A DNA stretch of 64,000 nt, from the NCBI RefSeq assembly GCF_028561565.1, contig NZ_JAQQTE010000001.1, positions 429,717-493,716 of the forward strand, in the 5' to 3' direction. This stretch comes from Gilvibacter sediminis. Lineage in GTDB: Bacteria > Bacteroidota > Bacteroidia > Flavobacteriales > Flavobacteriaceae. Made by a program: the position numbers and the translations under genes. Under the pieces are notes generated by a model that was given only the letters and a program-made list of their open reading frames with translations, was not told the DNA's origin and did not search any database. Positions 7,253 to 14,758 of the stretch are shown one piece after another; the stretch's first letter is position 1; every line of letters starts with the position of its first letter.

Positions 7253-9805
7253 TTAATCGGGATTCTCTGTTGACTCCTGCTCAATATAAGCAGCGAGGTT
7301 TTTGTGTATTTGGATTACTTTATAGTTGTCTCTACTGATGCTGAAGTATTCCGGCTTTACCTTGTAGCGCTTGTTGTCTCTCAAGAGTTCTCCAAAGCCA
7401 AGTGCGCCTAATTTACTGTCTAGACCATGTACCACTACAAAATGCTGCTCTGGCGTGTAGAAGTCTTTAGAAACGCTCATTTGTTGGTAATTCAGATACG
7501 TCAAGGCAGAACTGATGGTATCATAAACAGTCTGTGCTGCTTCTTTCTCGTCAGCCTTAAAACTGTAAACCAATTTAAAGGAGTTGCTCGCCGCGTTGTC
7601 TAAGAAAGAGCTGTCTTCTAAACGAGGAACAGTCGTTGAATAGATGAACTGCGCTTTTTTACCCTCTTCACTGTTCGGATAGTTCAGTGCGACAAAATTC
7701 AGGGCCTTTTTATAGGCTTCAAATCCATCTCTACGCCCAAGAGCTGTAGCCTTAAGCAATTCCAACTTAGGTACAATTTCGTTACCGTTATAGGTAGTAA
7801 TGTACTGATCACAGCCGGCAATTACTGCGTCGTATTGTGACGCCTCAAATTGGGCAAACAGTTGATTGTATTTAAACTCCGGACTGGATTCATCCGTAGC
7901 CAAAGCCGCATCCGGATTATTGATGATCTCTGCATAACGAGAGTCTGGATAATTGGCCGTAATGTCGTTTTTATAATAATCACGGCGGTCCGCATTACCC
8001 ATCTCGTTATAAATCTTATACAGATTGTATTTAGAAGGCAACACCAAGCGTTCTTCTGGATTCTTGGTCAAAAGTGTTTCCAAACGCTCAGCAGCTAAAG
8101 GATACTCTTTAAACTTCTCTTTATAGATCAATCCGAGTTGGTAATAGGCAAAATTCCTGTCTGTGGTCAAGGTATCGATCTTGCCTTGTTCCGTCGGAAT
8201 GGTTGCCAGATAGGTCTCCGGCTTAAAGCGCGGATCATCCCCAATGGAAAAGCCTTCTGCCGCTACTTCTTCTTCATCTGCAGCACCTAAAGCATTTTTG
8301 TCCGAGCGGCGCCAGTCATCTTCTAGCTCACGATCACCCCATCGGCGTCTAAACTCTTGCTTACCATAGGCCACCGTTGTAGTATTGTAGAAATAGAAGG
8401 CTCCTGCTTTGTCGGACTCACCGGTTCCTCCTTCAAAAAATTCGTTGTCGGCGAATCCATCACCGCCGTTCTTAGCTTGGTCAATGGAATCTTGAATCGC
8501 TTGAGCTCTTAGCGCATCAGTATACTCGGTAAAGTATGCCAAACGCTCTTCCGCAGTCATATTTACCAAAGTCAAAATACTATCATTGGTTGCTGCAACA
8601 AGCTCATATTGGATAACATCGTCTAAATTGTCACGCTTCTTCTTAAGACGTCGGTACTCTAAAGTATTCGGTCTCATTTTGACCAAAGTACTGTCGTAAT
8701 AAGCACCTGCAGTCTGATATTCTGCGCGGTCAAAGAAAATAGTACCCAAGGTCACATAGTTGCGCGCTTGGAGGTAATCATCTTGTTGGTTGGCTTTGAT
8801 GGATTTGTTGTAGTACTCCATGGCCACCTCAATGCTGTCATTGCTTTGGTGATACACCCCGATCTGATGATAGATCTTATCCAAATACGGACGGTTCTCT
8901 CGGTTTTCGGCCAAATCAGTCAGTAGCTCCAAGAAAGCTACCTTATCTCCAGTCTCGTAGTTGAAATTCTTAGCCTTTTCTATATAGGCGTTGATCATGT
9001 AAACACGTGGCGTCTTTCTGTTGAGCGCAATGACCTCATCAAAAGCCATATTGGCGCTGTCTGGAAATTGCAATCTGTTGTATAGTTGCCCTTGAATGTA
9101 GAGCAATCGCCCTTTGTTCTCGTTGTCTCTGGTGTACTCAGCAGCTGTTTTTATGTAAGGCAATGCAGCTTCTAAAGTATCTAGATTGATATACGCCTGC
9201 CCAATCATGGCCGAAGCTTCTGAGAGGTCTTCATCTTCAATCTCTCCGCGCTTGATCATGCGGTTTAGATCATCAATAGCGATCTCTTCATTGTTTAGGC
9301 GGATGTTGGCTTTGGCCTTCCAGATCTTGGCCGTGTTGATCTTATCTCCCGTGGGATATTTTGAAAGAACATAATTAAAGGCTTCCAAAGCTGGAATGAA
9401 ACGCTGGTCAAAATAACGGGCTTTTCCCAAAAGGATAAAGGCCTCATCCATTTGCGGATTGCGCTCTTTTCCATCGATGTACATCGAGTTCTTTTGAATT
9501 GCCTTAGCGGCTTTTTCCTCAGCCTTTTCAAAATTCGGGTTTTTGGATTGTCCTGGCAGACTCACATCCTCCAAGATCTCCATGCGTTCTACAGGAAGAA
9601 TTTCCCAATAGTTATCACGATAAGTATCGGCAAGGGATTTGCGTCCTTCATCAAAGGCCACTTGTCCGTTGTAAAGCTTGTTGTATTCCGCGGCAACGGC
9701 ATTTAAATTTCGGTTGATAAAACCGTCCTTCTTTGTGGAACAGCTCATGATGCATAAGCTGCAAATCAAAAAAGCGCAGGCCCCGTAAAATCCCCGTTTG
9801 AACAT
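7253..9805 (-). CDS. porW: PorW/SprE-type tetratricopeptide lipoprotein of the type IX secretion system
   Basis: An outer-membrane-associated lipoprotein required for type IX secretion and, in gliding species, for motility. The 850-residue protein opens with a lipoprotein signal ending at Cys22 (CIMSC). A long run of helical TPR-type repeats covers most of residues ~25-650, including YFDQRFIPALEAFNYVL and AYINLDTLEAALPYIKTA. The region at ~450-540 is low-complexity and acidic. The place upstream of bactofilin and atp genes matches the common flavobacterial arrangement of sprE. Length agrees with the family. The T9SS cargo gene at 52353-53249 shows that the secretion route is in use. Confidence 0.9.
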   Translation of the reverse strand: MFKRGFYGACAFLICSLCIMSCSTKKDGFINRNLNAVAAEYNKLYNGQVAFDEGRKSLADTYRDNYWEILPVERMEILEDVSLPGQSKNPNFEKAEEKAAKAIQKNSMYIDGKERNPQMDEAFILLGKARYFDQRFIPALEAFNYVLSKYPTGDKINTAKIWKAKANIRLNNEEIAIDDLNRMIKRGEIEDEDLSEASAMIGQAYINLDTLEAALPYIKTAAEYTRDNENKGRLLYIQGQLYNRLQFPDSANMAFDEVIALNRKTPRVYMINAYIEKAKNFNYETGDKVAFLELLTDLAENRENRPYLDKIYHQIGVYHQSNDSIEVAMEYYNKSIKANQQDDYLQARNYVTLGTIFFDRAEYQTAGAYYDSTLVKMRPNTLEYRRLKKKRDNLDDVIQYELVAATNDSILTLVNMTAEERLAYFTEYTDALRAQAIQDSIDQAKNGGDGFADNEFFEGGTGESDKAGAFYFYNTTTVAYGKQEFRRRWGDRELEDDWRRSDKNALGAADEEEVAAEGFSIGDDPRFKPETYLATIPTEQGKIDTLTTDRNFAYYQLGLIYKEKFKEYPLAAERLETLLTKNPEERLVLPSKYNLYKIYNEMGNADRRDYYKNDITANYPDSRYAEIINNPDAALATDESSPEFKYNQLFAQFEASQYDAVIAGCDQYITTYNGNEIVPKLELLKATALGRRDGFEAYKKALNFVALNYPNSEEGKKAQFIYSTTVPRLEDSSFLDNAASNSFKLVYSFKADEKEAAQTVYDTISSALTYLNYQQMSVSKDFYTPEQHFVVVHGLDSKLGALGFGELLRDNKRYKVKPEYFSISRDNYKVIQIHKNLAAYIEQESTENPD

Positions 9806-9965
9806 GGTGTAATTTTATATCAACTAAACTGAAAAAAGCCTGTTTTAGTATGCGTTTTTCCAGAGAAGGGTAAAAATACATTTCTTTTTCAATTATTGCG
9901 GGCTTCGCCCTAAAAAATGAGGCATTTCCACAGATTCTGATGTTTCAAATTGGCAGAATCGTTTG

Positions 9966-9973
9966 TACTTTTG
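9966..9973 (+). promoter_or_regulatory. Promoter -7 element TACTTTTG for the 9988 reductase gene
   Basis: TACTTTTG matches TAnnTTTG exactly. A TTTC at 9943-9946 stands 19 bases upstream in the -33 position (one mismatch to TTTG). The element ends 15 bases before ATG 9988, which makes that ATG, not the in-frame ATG at 9940 upstream of the promoter, the real start. Confidence 0.75.
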
Positions 9974-9987
9974 CAAAAAAAATTGCC

Positions 9988-11040
9988 ATGGCAGACTTTC
10001 ACGAACTCCAAATTGCAGCTGTAGAACAGCAAACCGATACTGCGGTAAGTTTAAAATTTCAAGTGCCAGCCACTTTAAGTAATGACTATCAATTTGCTGC
10101 AGGTCAATATGTTAACCTCAATGCAATTATAGATAGAAAAGAAGTGCGTCGCGCTTATTCTATTTGCAGTTCTCCTAACAGCGGGGATCTGACCGTTTTG
10201 GTCAAAAAAGTAGAGAACGGTGTGTTTTCTACCTATGCGAACACCGCTTTGTCTGCCGGAGACTCCCTAAAAGTAGCTACGCCAGAAGGGCGATTTGTAC
10301 TGCCAGAATCCAAAGCTGCCAATTATTTGTTTTTTGCAGCGGGTTCCGGAATTACACCCATTCTCTCTATGATCTCTGACTGTTTGGAAAACCGCCCAGA
10401 CACAAAAATGGTCTTGGTTTACGGAAATAAAACTCCTGAAGGCACTATTTTTAAAGGAGTGCTTGAAGATTTGCAAAGTCAATATCCGGAGCGTTTGCAA
10501 ATAGAATGGATCTACAGCCGTGGCGATGGAGACAACTATCACTTTGGGCGCATTGATCGTAGCAAAGTAGGTTTTACCGTGAATAATAAATACCAGGACA
10601 CCACTTTTGATGACGCCTTTGTCTGTGGCCCTGGTGATATGATCGATACCGTTATTGAAGCCCTAGCTGATTTTGGAATGGCAGAGCAAAACATCCATTT
10701 TGAACGTTTTACAGTTTCTTCTGACGATGATGAGATCACAACTAATGAAGTGCCTGATGGAAATGCGGCTATCACTTTTATCATTGATGATGAGTCTAAC
10801 ACCATCACCGCACCGCATGCTGAATCTGTGCTTGACAGCGCATTAAAACACGATTTGGACGCGCCGTATTCTTGTCAAGGTGGAATTTGCAGCTCATGCA
10901 TTGCAAGAGTTACCTCTGGAACCGTAGAAATGCGCAAAAATCAAATTCTTACCGATGCAGAAGTTGCAGAAGGTCTAGTACTTACTTGCCAAGCCCACGC
11001 TACCTCAGCTCAAGTAACTATTGATTACGACGACGTTTAG
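9988..11040 (+). CDS. Flavin- and 2Fe-2S-dependent NAD(P)H oxidoreductase (PaaE/hydroxylase reductase type)
   Basis: Moves electrons from NAD(P)H through FAD to a C-terminal 2Fe-2S centre, to supply an oxygenase or act as ferredoxin reductase. Three domains are visible in the 350-residue product: an FAD-binding barrel with RRAYSICSSP, an NAD(P) domain with AAGSGITPILSM, and a plant-type ferredoxin domain with CQGGICSSC plus a later Cys (LTCQAH). The start at 9988 (MADFHEL) is chosen because the promoter lies between it and the longer alternative at 9940. No phenylacetate genes are nearby, so the physiological partner is open; the AlkB-type hydroxylase at 62685 is one distant possibility. It converges on the tetR gene with a 4-base overlap. 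Confidence 0.9.
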   Translation: MADFHELQIAAVEQQTDTAVSLKFQVPATLSNDYQFAAGQYVNLNAIIDRKEVRRAYSICSSPNSGDLTVLVKKVENGVFSTYANTALSAGDSLKVATPEGRFVLPESKAANYLFFAAGSGITPILSMISDCLENRPDTKMVLVYGNKTPEGTIFKGVLEDLQSQYPERLQIEWIYSRGDGDNYHFGRIDRSKVGFTVNNKYQDTTFDDAFVCGPGDMIDTVIEALADFGMAEQNIHFERFTVSSDDDEITTNEVPDGNAAITFIIDDESNTITAPHAESVLDSALKHDLDAPYSCQGGICSSCIARVTSGTVEMRKNQILTDAEVAEGLVLTCQAHATSAQVTIDYDDV

Positions 11041-11618
11041 TCCAATAAACGCAAGGTCTGAAGGATAATTCCATCCAAGGTAGCTTGTTCCTGTTCCGTT
11101 TTTAAGGCGACTCTCATGCCGATGATCGCGTTGTATATGGCGGCTGCCGTACTCTTAGGGTCAATATCTGTCCGGAGTTCATTTTGATATTGAGCTTTCT
11201 TGATGGCCATCTCACAGGCTTTTTGTAAATCCCATTGATTTCCGCGTACAATTGCTGCTACGTCTTCATCTACCGCGGCCATTTCTGTTGCTGCATTTAC
11301 CAACATGCATCCTCTAGGATGAAAATCGTCTATATCCTGTTCAATGATCAAGGTAAAAATAGCCTCCAAGGTCTCTTTAAGATCGGTGGCCGTTTCAATC
11401 AAATAAAGATGCCTACCAATGATCCTTTTTCGATACTGATGTAGGGCCTGCAAATACAAATTTCTTTTGTCTCCAAAGGTGTCGTAAAGACTGGATCTAC
11501 TCACCCCCAAATGGGCCACCAAATCATTGGCAGAAGTTGCGTGATATCCCTTCTTCCAGAAGAGACCCACGGCAGCATCGAGCACATTCTCAACCTCAAA
11601 TTGTTTGGTTCTGGCCAT
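11037..11618 (-). CDS. TetR/AcrR family transcriptional regulator
   Basis: A 193-residue one-component repressor. The N-terminal helix-turn-helix (residues ~8-54) reads VLDAAVGLFWKKGYHATSAN followed by LVAHLGVSRSSLYDTFGDKR, the standard TetR pattern. The C-terminal ligand domain contains RGCMLVNAATEMA, typical of the subfamily whose members often control oxidoreductase or efflux genes. Three copies of the palindrome GGAAC-N4-GTTCC lie upstream (11681, 11799, 11828) and one overlaps its promoter, so autorepression is likely. The convergent reductase gene is a plausible but unproven second target, since it has no copy of the palindrome in its promoter. Confidence 0.93.
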   Translation of the reverse strand: MARTKQFEVENVLDAAVGLFWKKGYHATSANDLVAHLGVSRSSLYDTFGDKRNLYLQALHQYRKRIIGRHLYLIETATDLKETLEAIFTLIIEQDIDDFHPRGCMLVNAATEMAAVDEDVAAIVRGNQWDLQKACEMAIKKAQYQNELRTDIDPKSTAAAIYNAIIGMRVALKTEQEQATLDGIILQTLRLLD

Positions 11619-11772
11619 TAAAAAGCAATTTTTCGAAAAAACGGGGGTTTTTTGCGGTATTCCAAAGGTAGTAATTTATCGGAACATTTGTTCCAATAAA
11701 TAATAACTCACTGTTTTTCAGTGTTTTAAATATATTCTCTTTGATATCGATGATGAGACCCCCACCTACCAT
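11596..11772 (-). CDS. Possible 58-codon leader ORF ahead of tetR (doubtful)
   Basis: An ATG at 11772 opens 58 codons (starting MVGGGLIIDIKENIF) that end in a TGA inside the tetR coding start, out of frame with it. It begins 11 bases after an exact -7 element at 11783-11790. The frame runs across a palindrome and the second tetR promoter, so the DNA already has other jobs and the ORF may be chance. If translated, it could couple to tetR translation. Confidence 0.2.
   Translation of the reverse strand: MVGGGLIIDIKENIFKTLKNSELLFIGTNVPINYYLWNTAKNPRFFEKLLFNGQNQTI
11663..11670 (-). promoter_or_regulatory. tetR promoter -7 element TACCTTTG
   Basis: The minus strand reads TACCTTTG, an exact TAnnTTTG. 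TTG at 11696-11694 stands 23 bases upstream as the -33 element. The operator palindrome 11681-11694 falls between the two, ideal for blocking polymerase. Confidence 0.7.
11681..11694. promoter_or_regulatory. TetR operator candidate O1 (GGAACATTTGTTCC)
   Basis: A 14-base palindrome with 6-bp perfect arms (GGAACA/TGTTCC). It is 62 bases upstream of tetR and between the promoter elements. The same GGAAC-N4-GTTCC pattern recurs at 11799 and 11828. Confidence 0.7.
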
Positions 11773-11782
11773 CAGACAAGTG

Positions 11783-11790
11783 CAAAAATA
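11783..11790 (-). promoter_or_regulatory. Second upstream -7 element TATTTTTG toward tetR
   Basis: An exact TAnnTTTG match on the minus strand, 165 bases from tetR. Operator O2 begins 8 bases upstream, in the place a -33 element would need. No clear TTG is seen at 17-23 bases spacing. Confidence 0.45.
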
Positions 11791-11798
11791 GGGGTTAT

Positions 11799-11841
11799 GG
11801 AACGTTTGTTCCGTAATTAAAAAGGTCGGAACAAACGTTCC
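11799..11841. promoter_or_regulatory. Paired TetR operators O2 and O3 in inverted arrangement
   Basis: O2 (11799-11812) and O3 (11828-11841) are exact reverse complements of each other: GGAACGTTTGTTCC and GGAACAAACGTTCC. With one more base on each side they form a perfect 15-bp inverted repeat (11799-11813 with 11827-11841) around a 13-base A/T-rich centre. Each half is itself an imperfect palindrome with 5-bp arms, fitting two bound dimers. As RNA it could also fold as a hairpin ending the GT9 transcript. Confidence 0.65.
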
Positions 11842-11871
11842 GATATTATTAATTGCCTGATTATAAATCTA

Positions 11872-12906
11872 TTACAGATTTTTCAGTACAAGATCTGAAA
11901 CCTGTTGAGAAGGGATGGAATTTATAGCATTTTCATAGCCAGAAGGGTAATCTTTCCCGTAAACTGAAGTTGGAATTGCGGGATACTTTTCCAGGTCGGG
12001 CAACAACCAATTGGTCTCGTTTTGTCCAAAAGGCGCAAAGCCTAAATAAGGATGAGTCACCCCCCAAATGGTGAATACGGGTAAGCCAAAATTTGCTGCC
12101 AAATGACCATTGCCACTATCCATGGCCAGCATGCCATCCAAATTGGAAATCAGGTCTAATTCTTGGGGGAATTTGAGCAATCCTGCGACCACCTCGACAT
12201 GTTTCAAGCCAGAAGCTAATTTTAAAAGTGATTCCCTTTCCGAAGGCCCTCCAAAGAGCAGGGTCTTTAGTTCATTAGATTGATCTAATTGTTCGAGAAC
12301 TTCACGCATTTGCTCTTCCGAGTAGGATTTTGAACCAAATGCAGCATATGGTGCTATTCCCAAGATCTTTCCGGTCCATCCCTGGAGTAGCTCTAAAGCC
12401 GCTTGAGGTATAACTCCACGATCTAAGGGAACAAACTGATTCAAATCTACTGGGAAACCGAGCTCGCCCAATACCTCCGCATATCGCTGGTGTGAGGATT
12501 TCAAAGGCTTCCATGTTTTATTGTTTGGTTTGCACAAGGCTTTTTTCGCTGCACGATCTTTGTCCATTTTTGATCGCTTAACTCCGCTAAAGCTCATGAA
12601 GGAACGTACCATTTTAGAACGCAGCACATTGTGGCAATCTGCCAAATGGGTCACTCCCAATGCCTTCAATTCCTTGGCCAGGGTACACATGCCTAAAATG
12701 CCTTTGTGTTTTCCTTTAACCTCCGCAGCCAAAAAAGAAACATCGGGAATTGCGGCAAATATCGGTTTGTGAAAAGCTTTAGAAACAACAGTAATCTTCA
12801 ATTCAGGGTAGCTGGCACGAAGGACTTGCACCGCAGGAACGAGCATGGCTACATCACCCATGGCCGAAAGGCGCAAAATGGCAATATGCTGCTGTTTTTC
12901 TCCCAA
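11872..12906 (-). CDS. GT9 (heptosyltransferase-type) glycosyltransferase
   Basis: Family GT9 enzymes add heptose or a related sugar to lipid A core or another envelope glycan in the cytoplasm, using a nucleotide-sugar donor. The 344-residue protein has the N-terminal signature ILRLSAMGDVAMLVPAVQVL and, in the second Rossmann half, SNLDGMLAMDSGNGHLAANF followed by PVFTIWGVTHP, as in WaaC/WaaF-like enzymes. The start is TTG at 12906: the frame has a stop two codons upstream and no ATG before residue 16, which is already inside the signature. It follows the DUF4254 gene by 16 bases, a pairing common in Bacteroidota. Confidence 0.92.
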   Translation of the reverse strand: MGEKQQHIAILRLSAMGDVAMLVPAVQVLRASYPELKITVVSKAFHKPIFAAIPDVSFLAAEVKGKHKGILGMCTLAKELKALGVTHLADCHNVLRSKMVRSFMSFSGVKRSKMDKDRAAKKALCKPNNKTWKPLKSSHQRYAEVLGELGFPVDLNQFVPLDRGVIPQAALELLQGWTGKILGIAPYAAFGSKSYSEEQMREVLEQLDQSNELKTLLFGGPSERESLLKLASGLKHVEVVAGLLKFPQELDLISNLDGMLAMDSGNGHLAANFGLPVFTIWGVTHPYLGFAPFGQNETNWLLPDLEKYPAIPTSVYGKDYPSGYENAINSIPSQQVSDLVLKNL

Positions 12907-12922
12907 AATTTAAGAATAGGTC

Positions 12923-13531
12923 TTACTTCTGACCGCGAAGTACTGGGTTAAGCTCGTCGTCGTTGTACATTTTCATCTGTTTGTAGACTTTCATGTACTT
13001 ATCTCCGGCTTCAATATCTTCTAGAAGTTGATCTATAGCTGTTGAAAGATCTACACGCTGCTCTAAAAGCACGTCCAACTTCTTCTGGCAAGCTGCGCGG
13101 TGAGCATCCGTAGCGTCCGTGCGCTCTGCTTCCTCACGCATATGATAGATCTTTAGTGCCAAAATAGACAGTCGATCCACACCCCACGCAGGGCTTTCCG
13201 TGTTGATTCTAGCACCCTCTTTAACGGCTACATCCTTGTATTTATCCAGAAAGTAACTGTCAATGTACTCCACCATGTCTGTTCGGTCCTGATTGGAAGC
13301 GTCAATCTTGCGCTTTAAGGTCAAAGCTGCTTCCGGATCGATGTTTGGATCGCGAATAATGTCTTCATAATGCCACTGCACGGTGTCTATCCAACATTTG
13401 CGATACAGCAAATGCGCCAAAAGATCTTCCTTTTCGTCATATGGATTCGAGAAAGCTTGGTTGACATCATCAGCAATGTGATAGTGCTTGATAACTTCTT
13501 GGAAAATGGGGTTTGCCTTGGCAGAAAACAT
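12923..13531 (-). CDS. DUF4254 family protein
   Basis: A soluble, strongly helical protein (202 residues from ATG 13531) of a Bacteroidota family without known function. Family features seen are LLYRKCWIDTVQWHYEDIIRDP near residue 45, the NQDRTDMVE segment, and WGVDRLSILALKIYHM in the middle. There is no signal peptide or membrane helix. ATG 13531 is preferred to TTG 13537. It is upstream of, and almost touching, the GT9 gene, suggesting a part in the same envelope glycan step. Confidence 0.88.
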   Translation of the reverse strand: MFSAKANPIFQEVIKHYHIADDVNQAFSNPYDEKEDLLAHLLYRKCWIDTVQWHYEDIIRDPNIDPEAALTLKRKIDASNQDRTDMVEYIDSYFLDKYKDVAVKEGARINTESPAWGVDRLSILALKIYHMREEAERTDATDAHRAACQKKLDVLLEQRVDLSTAIDQLLEDIEAGDKYMKVYKQMKMYNDDELNPVLRGQK

Positions 13532-13549
13532 AGTCAAATTTTAATGCAG

Positions 13550-13557
13550 TAAAGATA
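13550..13557 (-). promoter_or_regulatory. Candidate promoter -7 (TATCTTTA) for DUF4254-GT9
   Basis: One mismatch from TAnnTTTG on the minus strand, 19 bases before ATG 13531 and immediately after the DUF6427 stop codon at 13560. Confidence 0.4.
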
Positions 13558-13559
13558 CA

Positions 13560-14483
13560 TTAAATGACCGTTCTGGCGGCAAAGGGCAGCAAAAGAAAGG
13601 CCCACAAGAGTATTTCTGTAATGGGGCGTTGCTGATTGCGCTCTGTCAAGTTAGCCAAGGCCACTCCCAAAGGAAACATCAAAAAGATGAGTGACTGCGT
13701 TTGTGCAGGTTGCACTCCAAAAGCGACTAGCCAAGCCACTATGGCCGCAAAAACTATAAAGAGTTGACGTTTTTTTCGGATCAGCATGATCTTGCGAAAT
13801 CCCAACCAATAGGCAGGTACCACGACGGCAGAAAGCGCCAACAAATATGCTGCCGGCCAGGCTGTTTGCATGGATTTGAATTCTGAAAGATCAAAATTCC
13901 AATCTTGAAGCTGAAAATACTGTGGCAGTTGGTCATTTATCACCCAAAATCCCGCTAGATAAATGATTCCAACGGTCAGAACAGCAAAAAACGGTACCAG
14001 CCAATTCCGATAATCAGACGCGTCAAACAACAAGACTCCCACAAATACCAGAAGCAAAATGCCTCCGGCACCATACCAGGCTAAAGCTGCAATAGCGATC
14101 CAAAAAGTAGCATCATAGAGCTTCTTTTTAACCGATTTTAGACTTTGAAGGCTAATAATTCTCCGAATCGCCATTAAAACCAATACGTGAGCAACCACAC
14201 CGGTCAATTCCAATTTTGAGATAGGAATCATTGCCAGCAAGAACGAATAGGCTACTACCACAAAGGAATTCTTTTTAGAGAGTTCGTTTTTTCTAACAAT
14301 AAAATCAACAAGTAAGATGCTGAATATCAGCAATCCAGACATTGACAAGAACTCCAAAATTGCCCAGATGTCATAACCCCGATTGCAGGTGTAGAACCAA
14401 TCCAAGGCAAAAATCAGTAGTAAATACAGGGAAACCCACAGAAAATTTAACGGTTTAGAAGTTGCGAAAATCCTTGTGAGCAT
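13560..14483 (-). CDS. DUF6427-type multispan membrane protein
   Basis: A 307-residue integral membrane protein with about eight to nine hydrophobic segments and short charged loops (for example RKNELSKKNS and RKKRQL). I place it in the flavobacterial DUF6427 family from its pattern and from its usual neighbours, a small DUF6341 protein and purD. The function is unknown and no catalytic motif is seen. Its start (ATG 14483) lies back to back with the DUF6341 gene, so one short region holds both promoters. Confidence 0.75.
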   Translation of the reverse strand: MLTRIFATSKPLNFLWVSLYLLLIFALDWFYTCNRGYDIWAILEFLSMSGLLIFSILLVDFIVRKNELSKKNSFVVVAYSFLLAMIPISKLELTGVVAHVLVLMAIRRIISLQSLKSVKKKLYDATFWIAIAALAWYGAGGILLLVFVGVLLFDASDYRNWLVPFFAVLTVGIIYLAGFWVINDQLPQYFQLQDWNFDLSEFKSMQTAWPAAYLLALSAVVVPAYWLGFRKIMLIRKKRQLFIVFAAIVAWLVAFGVQPAQTQSLIFLMFPLGVALANLTERNQQRPITEILLWAFLLLPFAARTVI

Positions 14484-14495
14484 CTAGAGAATTTG

Positions 14496-14503
14496 TAATT
14501 TTG
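14496..14503 (+). promoter_or_regulatory. Promoter for the DUF6341 gene (TTG-N19-TAATTTTG)
   Basis: TAATTTTG matches TAnnTTTG exactly, and TTG at 14474-14476 stands 19 bases upstream. The start codon 14522 is 19 bases downstream, which excludes the upstream TTG at 14501 as start. Confidence 0.75.
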
Positions 14504-14521
14504 TCAAGTAAATATAAAAAT

Positions 14522-14758
14522 ATGAGTTGGAGAGGTTTTTTTGAAGGAATTCAATCATTTTTTGAAAACGTAGCGTTTGCACCGTACGAATGGTTGCGCG
14601 CTTTAGAACTTGAAAACTGGTGGTTAGCCAATACAGTAACTTGGCTATTCATTTTGGTAGGATTTGTTGCTTTCTTTTACTGGATGAAGCAATTGCAGAT
14701 CTTCAACCAAAACAACGAAGAAGACCGCAGCCAGGTTTCTCACTCATTCTTAGGATAA
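14522..14758 (+). CDS. DUF6341 family small membrane protein
   Basis: A 78-residue protein with an amphipathic N-terminal part (MSWRGFFEGIQSFFENVAF, then APYEWLRALELENWW), one membrane helix (~38-58) and a polar C-terminus. The pattern matches a small uncharacterised family seen beside purD in flavobacteria. The two-part layout suggests a partner or anchor for another membrane protein, perhaps the divergent DUF6427 protein; this is inference. Its last 9 bases overlap the 3' end of purD. Confidence 0.8.
   Translation: MSWRGFFEGIQSFFENVAFAPYEWLRALELENWWLANTVTWLFILVGFVAFFYWMKQLQIFNQNNEEDRSQVSHSFLG

Noticed and set aside
9900-9910. Small GGGC-TTC-GCCC hairpin between porW and the reductase gene
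   Set aside because: Only four base pairs, with an A-rich rather than T-rich side; it is too weak to call a terminator.
11709-11727. CACTG-TTTTT-CAGTG hairpin followed by TTTT in the tetR upstream region
   Set aside because: It would terminate a plus-strand transcript, but no plus-strand gene precedes it; the stem is five pairs and likely chance.
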